A stretch of DNA of 58,663 bases, from positions 1 through 58,663 of the forward strand of contig JAXGXF010000013.1 of NCBI GenBank assembly GCA_040772885.1, in the 5' to 3' direction. This DNA comes from Pullichristensenella sp002068815. GTDB taxonomy: Bacteria > Bacillota > Clostridia > Christensenellales > Aristaeellaceae. Positions within the stretch are counted from its first letter, which is position 1. Every line of letters begins with the position of its first letter. The notes under the pieces are model-generated. The model saw only the letters and a program-made list of their open reading frames with translations, was not told where the DNA came from and did not search any database. This document shows, piece by piece, positions 52,712 through 58,663 of this stretch. Both the position numbers and the translations under genes were made by a program.

Positions 52712-53869
52712 CTAAGGCTCGCTCCAAGGGTTCAGGAGCGACGCCTCCACACTCTCCATCTTCAGCCGCTCGACCATCTCGAGCGACTGGCTGTTCTGGC
52801 TGTCGGTCACCCACGCGAGCTTCACGCGCACGCCCGAGCGGGAGATCTTGAGCGCCATGTCCGCGACGCGCGTCGTCAGCTTCGGCGTGACGAGCACGCA
52901 GCCGCCGGTGCGGGTCGAGCGCCTGAGCATCTGCAACTGCACCTGCTCGTAGGGATAGGGGCTGTCGAATTTCACGCGCATCAGCGCATCGGAAAACATC
53001 GAGAAGTCCTGCGGAAACTGGCCGTTGACCTCGCTGGGCCTCGCGGACAAAAGCGGCATTCGCACCGGATACCCGGCTTCCAGCTGCGCCTTCGCCTGCG
53101 AGAGGCACGCCTCGCACACCGCGTCCTCCATCGAGAGCGCCTGGTCCGGAAGCGCCGCGATCTCGGAGAGGTCCGGAACGATCAGGGTGTCCGGGCGCGA
53201 CGACTCCTCGTAGGTGCGCACCATGATCTCGCGCTTTCGCATCGTCAGCTTCCAGTGCACCTTCTTGATGACGTCGCCCTCCTGCCACTTGCGCACGTCC
53301 GAAGGAGACGCCGCGTCCTCGGTCGCGCGGCTGCGAAGCTCCGGGCCCGAGTCGCTCGCCTTCAATTCCATCGCGGCGACCGGGTACGTCTTCGGCGACA
53401 CGTCGACGCGCAAAAGCTTCATGCCGCTTTTCTTCGACAGCGAGAACAGGCCGAACATGTCCCGCGCGCACAGGCGCGAGATGCCGACCTCGTAGCTGCC
53501 GCGGTGCGGGCAGCGCACCATGTAGCGGAAGGTCTTCGTCTTGAACGGCGGCGTCGACACGCTGATCTCCTGCTGCGCGGAGAACGCCGAGGGGACGTTC
53601 AACTGTATGCGGACCGACGACACCGGCAAAAGCGACGTGTGCCTGACGGTGAATATCGTCATCAGCGCCTCGCCGCGCTCGACGCGGGGGCGCACGCCCT
53701 TCATCTCGATCTTGACGGTCAGGAGCGCCCAGAGCACCGACGCGAGCGAGACGAGCATCAGAAGCAGCAGCGTGAAAAACAGCAGGTAGTAGATCTGCCC
53801 GCCGGTCGCGAGCCCGGTCGCGAGGAGCGCCGCCGCCGCGATCAGCGCGAGCGCGAGCCGCGAGGTCAT
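52712..53869 (-). CDS. DUF58 domain-containing protein
   Basis: A 385-aa protein with two N-terminal membrane helices (about 4-24 and 26-48) and a DUF58 (von Willebrand A-like) domain: the family motif DVRKWQEGDVIKKVHWKLTMRKREIMVRTYE contains RKWQEGD, HWK and the conserved Arg-Glu-stretch. Works with the neighbouring MoxR ATPase, which is thought to remodel DUF58/VWA partners. The ATG at 53869 overlaps the moxR stop (ATGA). Confidence 0.92.
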   Translation of the reverse strand: MTSRLALALIAAAALLATGLATGGQIYYLLFFTLLLLMLVSLASVLWALLTVKIEMKGVRPRVERGEALMTIFTVRHTSLLPVSSVRIQLNVPSAFSAQQEISVSTPPFKTKTFRYMVRCPHRGSYEVGISRLCARDMFGLFSLSKKSGMKLLRVDVSPKTYPVAAMELKASDSGPELRSRATEDAASPSDVRKWQEGDVIKKVHWKLTMRKREIMVRTYEESSRPDTLIVPDLSEIAALPDQALSMEDAVCEACLSQAKAQLEAGYPVRMPLLSARPSEVNGQFPQDFSMFSDALMRVKFDSPYPYEQVQLQMLRRSTRTGGCVLVTPKLTTRVADMALKISRSGVRVKLAWVTDSQNSQSLEMVERLKMESVEASLLNPWSEP

Positions 53870-54813
53870 CTCGCCTTGACCGGCACCTGCACGGAGCCGA
53901 TCACGTTCGAAAGCACGCGCTCCGCGGTCATGTTGCGCATGCGCGCCTCGGGGCTCAGGACCAGCCTGTGCGCGAGCACCGGCTCCGCCATCGACTGCAC
54001 GTCGTCCGGCGACACGTAGTCGCGCCCGAGCATCAGCGCGCGCGCCTGCGAGGCCCGGAGCAGCGAGATCGCCGCGCGGGTCGAGACGCCCAGCTGCAGC
54101 GCGCCGTTCTTGCGCGAGGCCGCCGCGATGTTCGAGACGTACGCGCGCACCTCGCGCGAGGTGTAAACGGTGTCGACCTGCTGCTGGAGCTTTAAGATGT
54201 CCGAGGACGAGCAGATGGGCTTCAAGTCCTCCATCGGCTTTAAGCCGGTGGTGTGCCGCTCGAGTATGTCGATCTCCTCCTCGGCGGTCGGGTAGCCGAT
54301 CGATATGCGCATGAAGAAGCGGTCGAGCTGCGCCTCCGGCAGCGGATAGGTGCCGACGAAGTCGACCGGATTCTGCGTCGCCAAGACGATGAAGGGGCTC
54401 GGCATCCGGTAGGTCGTGCCGTCGACGGTCACCTGCCCCTCCTCCATGACCTCGAGCAGGCTCGACTGCGTCTTCGGGGACGTGCGGTTGATCTCGTCCG
54501 CGAGCACGATCTGGCTCATGACGAGCCCCGGCCGGTACTCGAGCTCGCCGGTCTTGAAGTTGACGATCGAAAAGCCGGTGATGTCGCTGGGCGTGATGTC
54601 CGGCGTGAACTGTATGCGCTTGAACGAGCAGTCCAGCGACTTCGCCAGCGCCGAGGCCAGCGTCGTCTTCCCGACGCCCGGCACGTCCTCGATCAAGACA
54701 TGCCCCCGGCACAGAAGCGCGATCATCATCAGCTCCACCGCGTCCTGCTTGCCGACGATGACCTTCCCGACGTTGTTTACCAGCAACTGCGCAAATCGCT
54801 GCGTGACCTGCAT
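53866..54813 (-). CDS. MoxR-family AAA+ ATPase
   Basis: A 315-aa AAA+ chaperone-like ATPase. Walker A LIEDVPGVGKTT, Walker B IVLADEINRTSPKTQ, sensor 1 IVLATQNPVDF and the arginine-finger segment LPEAQLDRFFMRI are all present, followed by the C-terminal lid. The ATG at 54813 has AGGAGA upstream and promoter TTGTCA-17-TATACT. Leads the moxR-DUF58-transglutaminase operon, a widespread module of envelope-associated function. Confidence 0.96.
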   Translation of the reverse strand: MQVTQRFAQLLVNNVGKVIVGKQDAVELMMIALLCRGHVLIEDVPGVGKTTLASALAKSLDCSFKRIQFTPDITPSDITGFSIVNFKTGELEYRPGLVMSQIVLADEINRTSPKTQSSLLEVMEEGQVTVDGTTYRMPSPFIVLATQNPVDFVGTYPLPEAQLDRFFMRISIGYPTAEEEIDILERHTTGLKPMEDLKPICSSSDILKLQQQVDTVYTSREVRAYVSNIAAASRKNGALQLGVSTRAAISLLRASQARALMLGRDYVSPDDVQSMAEPVLAHRLVLSPEARMRNMTAERVLSNVIGSVQVPVKAR

Positions 54814-54885
54814 AAAACTTCTCCTAATGTATATTTCCGCCTGCTGTTGGACGGAGCGCGCACCCGGGCGGTTCCCTCCGACGAT

Positions 54886-54914
54886 AGTATACAAATTTGC
54901 GGCGCGCATGACAA
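54886..54914 (-). promoter_or_regulatory. Promoter of moxR operon
   Basis: Minus strand: -35 TTGTCA (54914-54909), 17-base spacer, -10 TATACT (54891-54886). Confidence 0.85.
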
Positions 54915-54920
54915 GGAAAA

Positions 54921-54950
54921 CTGTTCAAATGCGCCGGATTGTGCTACAAT
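54921..54950 (+). promoter_or_regulatory. Promoter of biotin ligase operon
   Basis: Plus strand: -10 TACAAT (54945-54950) with a weak -35 CTGTTC at 18-base spacing. Divergent from the moxR promoter; the two -35 regions are adjacent. Confidence 0.5.
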
Positions 54951-54985
54951 ATTCAAAGGAAGGTCACAATTCGGAGGACGGACGC

Positions 54986-55705
54986 GTGGAAATCCTTCAC
55001 TTTTTCGAGGTGGACTCGACGAACGCGCGCGCGAAGGCGCTGGCGCTTCAGGGGCACGCGGAGTGCGTGGTCGTCGCCGGCCGCCAGACGGCGGGGCGCG
55101 GCAGGCTCGACCGGTCCTGGGATTCGCCCGCCGGGGAGGGGCTTTGGACGACGCAGCTGTTGAGGCCCCGCGCGCTCCCGGCGGAAAATGCGGGCGGCGC
55201 GGTGTTCGTCGCGGGGCTTGCGATGGCCGAGGCGCTCTCGGACTTTGCCGAGGTCAGGGTCAAGTGGCCGAACGACCTCGTCCTCAACGGCAAAAAGCTC
55301 TCGGGCATGCTCGCGGAGGCGGGGTTCGAGGGCGGCGTGTGCTCCTGGCTCGCGCTTGGCGTCGGCGTGAACCTCCTGCAGGCGTCGTTCCCGCCGGAGC
55401 TTCCCTCGGCGACGTCGCTGTTTCTCGAGACCGGCGCGCGCGTGACGCCGATGGAATTGCTCCACCGGTACCTCGACCGCTTCGCGCCGTGGTACAAAAT
55501 CTGGCTGCGCGACGGCCTTTCCCCGGTTCTCGAGGCGATCCGGCCGCTGTCCGCGACGCTCGGCCGGCGCGTGCGGATCGGGACGCGCGAGGGCGAGGCG
55601 GTCGGCTTCCGCGGGGACGGCGCGTTGCTTATCCGCGAGGGCGATCAGGTCACGGCGCTCGTCGCCGGCGACGTGTCGGTGCGCGGGCTGTACGGCTACG
55701 TTTAG
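54986..55705 (+). CDS. birA: Biotin--[acetyl-CoA-carboxylase] ligase
   Basis: Attaches biotin to carboxyl carrier proteins. The 239 aa contain the nucleotide/biotin loop GRQTAGRGRLDRSW, LRWPNDL-type VKWPNDLVLNGKKLSGML, and GVGVNLLQ, plus a small C-terminal SH3-like domain (VGFRGDGALLIREGD). The N-terminal DNA-binding domain of bifunctional BirA is absent, so it should not act as a repressor. The GTG at 54986 follows GGAGG; the frame is open upstream but only as antisense of moxR. The nnr gene follows after 10 bases. Confidence 0.93.
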   Translation: MEILHFFEVDSTNARAKALALQGHAECVVVAGRQTAGRGRLDRSWDSPAGEGLWTTQLLRPRALPAENAGGAVFVAGLAMAEALSDFAEVRVKWPNDLVLNGKKLSGMLAEAGFEGGVCSWLALGVGVNLLQASFPPELPSATSLFLETGARVTPMELLHRYLDRFAPWYKIWLRDGLSPVLEAIRPLSATLGRRVRIGTREGEAVGFRGDGALLIREGDQVTALVAGDVSVRGLYGYV

Positions 55706-55715
55706 GAGGTGCGTC

Positions 55716-57224
55716 ATGCGCTTTTTGCTGACCCCCGAGCAGATGTCCGACATGGAGCGACGGTTTTTCGAGGCGACCGGCACGGAGTCGATCGAGCTGA
55801 TGGAGCGCGCGGCCTCGGAGGTCGCGAAGGTCCTCGCCGAGCGGTTCGGCAGCGACAAAAAAATCTTCTTCGCGTGCGGCCCGGGCGGAAACGGCGGCGA
55901 CGGGCTCGCGGCGGCGCGCCTCTATAAGGAGGCCGGCGGCGACGCGGCGTTCGCGCTCTCGGAGCCGCCGAGGTCGCCCGACGCTAAGGAAAACCACCGC
56001 CGCGCGATCGAGGCGGGCGTCCGCGAGATCGCGCCGGATTCCGACGAGGAGCCGGACGTCTGGGTCGACGCGCTGTTCGGCACCGGGTTCTCGCGCGCGC
56101 CTTCGGGCGCGGCGGAGCAATTGATCCGGCGGATCAACGAAAGCGGCCTCCCGGTCGTGTCCGTCGACATCCCCTCGGGGCTCTCGGGACTGACCGGCGA
56201 GGTGCCCGGCGCCGCGGTGTTTGCGGACGTCACGGTCGCGTTCCAGTACGCAAAGCTCGGCCACTATTTAAACGACGGCCTCGACGCGTCCGGCGAGGTG
56301 GTCGTGCGCGACATCGGCATACCGTCGATCTACCTGTCCGCGGCCGCGCCGGTGCTGCTCGCGTCGCCGGCGAAGGCGGACACGCGCAGCTTCCCGCGGA
56401 ACACGCACAAGGGAACGCGCGGGCACGTGCTCGTCGTCGCGGGCAGCCTCGGCATGGCGGGCGCGGCGGCGCTGGCGGCGGGCGCGGCGCTCCGGTCCGG
56501 CGCGGGGCTCGTGACGGTCGCGTGCCCGAAGTGCATCGTGCCGGTATTGCAGTCGCTCGAGCCGTGCGCGATCTGCCAGCCGCTGCCGGAGCGCGGCGGG
56601 GCGCTCTCGAAGGACGCGGTCGAGCCTATGAAGGCGCTGTTTGCGGGCAAGCGCGCGCTCGTCGTCGGCTGCGGGCTGTCGCGCCGGTGCGCGCCGGAAA
56701 TCGTCGAGGCGGCGCTCGAGAGCGGGCTCCCGGCGGTCATCGACGCCGACGCGCTGAATATCCTGTCAGAGCACAGGGAGTTGCTTCGGAAGCTGCGCCC
56801 CCACCACGCGCTGACGCCGCACCCCGGCGAGGCGGAGCGGCTGCTCGGGCGGGCGCTCGCGGACCCCGCGTCCGACGCGCGCGCGCTCGCGGCGTTCGGC
56901 TGCGCCGCGATCCTGAAGGGCGCGAGCCGGCTGATCGCCGTGCACGGCGGCCGCTCGCCGGTTTTGAGCGCGACCGGCTGCGCGGGCATGGCGAAGGGCG
57001 GCTCCGGGGACGTGTTCGCGGGCATGCTCGGCGCGCACCTCGCGAAGCCGCACCCGGAGGCGTCCGAAGCGCCGCGGAGGATGGACGCGATGGACCTCGC
57101 GCTCGTCGCGGAGCTGCACGGGCTCGCGGGGCTCATCGCCGAGCGGAGGATCGGCAGCGAGGGCATGACCGCGCAGGATATCGTCGCCGCAATCCCGGAG
57201 GTGTTCCGAAGTGACGGCGATTAG
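55716..57224 (+). CDS. nnr: Bifunctional NAD(P)HX epimerase/dehydratase
   Basis: Repairs hydrated NADH/NADPH. The N-terminal YjeF_N epimerase domain (about 1-205) shows MERRFFEATG, FACGPGGNGGDGLAAAR and VSVDIPSGLSG; the C-terminal ADP-dependent dehydratase domain (about 220-500) shows GTRGHVLVVAGSLGMAGAA, ALTPHPGEAERLL and the nucleotide motif GMAKGGSGDVFAGMLGA. The 502-aa length is normal. Ribosome site AGGAGGTG precedes the ATG. The next gene overlaps its end by 14 bases. Confidence 0.97.
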   Translation: MRFLLTPEQMSDMERRFFEATGTESIELMERAASEVAKVLAERFGSDKKIFFACGPGGNGGDGLAAARLYKEAGGDAAFALSEPPRSPDAKENHRRAIEAGVREIAPDSDEEPDVWVDALFGTGFSRAPSGAAEQLIRRINESGLPVVSVDIPSGLSGLTGEVPGAAVFADVTVAFQYAKLGHYLNDGLDASGEVVVRDIGIPSIYLSAAAPVLLASPAKADTRSFPRNTHKGTRGHVLVVAGSLGMAGAAALAAGAALRSGAGLVTVACPKCIVPVLQSLEPCAICQPLPERGGALSKDAVEPMKALFAGKRALVVGCGLSRRCAPEIVEAALESGLPAVIDADALNILSEHRELLRKLRPHHALTPHPGEAERLLGRALADPASDARALAAFGCAAILKGASRLIAVHGGRSPVLSATGCAGMAKGGSGDVFAGMLGAHLAKPHPEASEAPRRMDAMDLALVAELHGLAGLIAERRIGSEGMTAQDIVAAIPEVFRSDGD

Positions 57225-57630
57225 GGCGCTTCTACCCGAAGGCGCGCGCGTCCGGCGCGACCGCGGGCCGGGGATATTCGTCTCGAAGCAGCCGGTCGAA
57301 TCGCCGCATTTCCGGTCGGAGCCGCACGGGAACCTGTGGCGGCTGTTCCCGGCGCAGCGGCTGTTCGACGAGTTCGAGCGGGACGACCCGGACGGGGCGC
57401 TGACGCGCTCGCTCGAGCGGTTCCGGGGAATTCCCGCGGACGAGGCGTCGGCCGCGCTGTTCTCGGAGGCCCTGAAACTCAGCGAGGCACCGGAGCCCGC
57501 GCGAATCGAGGCGCTCGACCGGGCGATCCGGCGGCGGGCGGCCGCTTGCCTGCGCTCGGGCGGGGGCGGCGGGCTGTACGCGTGCGCCGCGGCGTTCAAA
57601 AAAATTGGAGGAGACGGACATGAGGCTTAA
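57211..57630 (+). CDS. Small protein of unknown function
   Basis: A 139-aa protein that is not recognised. The GTG start at 57211 lies inside the last codons of nnr and has GGAGG 8 bases upstream. The N-terminal half has RRDRGPGIFVSKQPVE and a RLFPAQRLFDEFER helix; the C-terminal half is helical with many Ala/Arg and a GGGGGLYACAAAFKKI end. No signal peptide or membrane helix. Between nnr and the MBL-fold gene, overlapping both (14 and 11 bases), which supports it being translated. Confidence 0.7.
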   Translation: MTAIRALLPEGARVRRDRGPGIFVSKQPVESPHFRSEPHGNLWRLFPAQRLFDEFERDDPDGALTRSLERFRGIPADEASAALFSEALKLSEAPEPARIEALDRAIRRRAAACLRSGGGGGLYACAAAFKKIGGDGHEA

Positions 57631-58261
57631 ATGGCACGGGCATTCCTGCTTTTCGATGACCTTCGAGGGCGGCGTTGCGGTCGTGACCGACCCGTTTGAC
57701 CGGACGGTCGGCTACCCGCTGTGCCGCGCGCGGGCGGACATCGCGCTTGTGAGCCACGACCACTTCGACCACAACCACGTCCAGTCGCTCTCGGGGACCC
57801 CCGAGGTCATCCGCGACGGCGCTCCGCGGGAGATTCTGGGGCTCCGCATCCGCGGCGTCGACAGCTTCCACGACGCCGAGGGCGGCGCGAGGCGCGGCAA
57901 GAACGTGATGTTCGTCGTCGAGGGCGACGGGCTTCGCGTCGCGCACCTGGGCGACCTCGGCCACCCGCTCGACGAAAAGCAGATCGAGGCGCTCGGCGCG
58001 CCCGACATATTGCTCGTGCCGATCGGCGGAACCTACACGATCGCGACCCCGGAGGCGGTCGCGCTGATCCGCGCGGTCAAGCCGCACACCGCGATCGCGA
58101 TGCACTTCAAGACCGTGCTCTGCGGTTTCGCGGTCACCGACGAGCGCGAATTCGTGCGGCTCGCGCGCGCGAAATACCTGCCGAACGCGCTGGAAATCAC
58201 GCGGGAAACGCTCAACGAACTGCCCGCCGCGGGCGTGATGCTCTGCCCTCCGGCGCGTTAA
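57620..58261 (+). CDS. MBL-fold metal-dependent hydrolase (UPF0173-like)
   Basis: A 213-aa metallo-beta-lactamase-fold protein of the YtkL/UPF0173 type. It starts MRLKWHGHSCFSM, which is the family opening; the metal site SHDHFDHNH (HxHxDH variant), later HLGDLGHPLD, and a C-terminal AIAMHFKT complete the set. Length is usual. The ATG at 57620 follows GGAGGAG. Biochemical role of the family is poorly known. Last gene of the birA-nnr operon. Confidence 0.93.
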   Translation: MRLKWHGHSCFSMTFEGGVAVVTDPFDRTVGYPLCRARADIALVSHDHFDHNHVQSLSGTPEVIRDGAPREILGLRIRGVDSFHDAEGGARRGKNVMFVVEGDGLRVAHLGDLGHPLDEKQIEALGAPDILLVPIGGTYTIATPEAVALIRAVKPHTAIAMHFKTVLCGFAVTDEREFVRLARAKYLPNALEITRETLNELPAAGVMLCPPAR

Positions 58262-58587
58262 GGGACGGTTAAGCCGAATCCCGGTACAAGATGATGTGGT
58301 CGCCGAGAAACCGGCGCACAGCATGTTGTGCCGGGCTGTTTTTTGTCCGCGCGCGCGATGTCCCGCGGCGCGAATTATGGCGGAAAGTTGCGCGGATTTT
58401 GCGCGAATTTCGTTGGATTGCATAAAATATGCGGGAATGCCGGCGAATATACCGTGCATATATGCAATTATTTCAAAATTCCCCGCAGGAATTTGCCGGA
58501 AATTGTCGTATTATACTATGTATATGCAGTGCATATTCAAAGAACTTGAAGCATATACTGTCTCATAAAAATTGGGAGGTCGAGACC
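58262..58587. other. Intergenic region with TGCATAT palindromes
   Basis: No gene seen. An A/T-rich stretch contains two perfect palindromes, TGCATATATGCA (58455-58466) and ATATGCA-G-TGCATAT (58522-58536), and a further TTGCATAAAATATGCG (about 58418-58433). A -10-like TATACT lies at 58512-58517, directly before the second palindrome, without a well-placed -35. They look like operator sites for the gene starting at 58588. Confidence 0.55.
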
Positions 58588-58663
58588 ATGCAGACCCAAA
58601 AGCGCGTGAAGATCAGGTTAAATGCGCGCACCGTATTGCCGATGAGCGCCGCCGCCATCGCGC
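58588..58663 (+). CDS. Start of a truncated gene, function unknown
   Basis: GGGAGG lies 8 bases before the ATG at 58588 and an open frame runs to the window edge (25 codons). It begins MQTQKRVKIRLNARTVLPMS followed by AAAIA, a basic start leading into a small-residue hydrophobic stretch that could be a signal peptide or first membrane helix. Too short to name. Confidence 0.6.
   Translation, partial: MQTQKRVKIRLNARTVLPMSAAAIA

Overview
This window is a GC-rich chromosomal segment from a bacterium of the phylum Bacillota, most likely a Clostridia-type lineage. The evidence is gene content and order. mrnC, rlmB, a yacP-type NYN gene and sigH are adjacent as in Bacillota genomes. MutS2, ZapA, the preQ1-I riboswitch/QueT pair and strong AGGAGG ribosome binding sites point the same way. 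Promoters are mostly TTGNNN-17-TATAAT. Because of the high GC content the antisense strand of nearly every gene is also open; those mirror frames were ignored.

Layout. (1) 1-8955, mostly minus strand: an HtrA protease and a two-component system (CssRS-HtrA-like arrangement, with shared 11-bp-phased TTCACA direct repeats), then a zapA - U32 peptidase (RlhA-like) - mutS2 - small membrane protein operon. (2) 9149-14039: a plus-strand gene encoding an unusual fusion of a xylose-isomerase-type TIM barrel with an acyl-CoA synthetase; queT behind a preQ1-I riboswitch; two secreted proteins of unknown function. (3) 14134-26386: a ribose-type sugar ABC transporter (binding protein, ATPase, permease) in one operon with a TIM-barrel epimerase and a Gfo/Idh/MocA dehydrogenase, preceded by a fucose-isomerase-like gene; then an orphan oligopeptide-binding protein, tRNA-Thr, a second Gfo/Idh/MocA gene and a small secreted protein. 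(4) 26841-37111: a tandem class II aldolase, a complete spermidine/putrescine (PotABCD) operon led by an XRE-cupin regulator, an MFS-dehydrogenase pair and, divergently, L-fucose isomerase. (5) 37201-43424: tRNA-Gly-tuf, then rhaB-mrnC-rlmB-NYN-sigH. rlmB carries a long repetitive disordered N-terminus interrupted by a one-base frameshift. (6) 43425-43977: an intergenic stretch with a cluster of DnaA-box-like sequences. (7) 43978-54813: secA-prfB (with the programmed +1 frameshift)-cyclase-membrane protein-tsaD, and moxR-DUF58-transglutaminase, separated by a repeat-bounded palindromic element. (8) 54986-58663, plus strand: biotin ligase, NAD(P)HX repair enzyme, a small unknown protein, an MBL-fold hydrolase and the start of a truncated gene.

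Functionally the window mixes core translation, secretion and division genes with accessory sugar-acid/deoxysugar metabolism. L-fucose isomerase, a rhamnulokinase and a class II aldolase could form an isomerase-kinase-aldolase route although they sit in separate transcription units. The most unusual items are the TIM-barrel/acyl-CoA synthetase fusion, the repeat-rich frameshifted RlmB, the aldolase whose second domain has lost its zinc and catalytic residues, the ectopic DnaA-box cluster, and the repeat element downstream of the transglutaminase gene.
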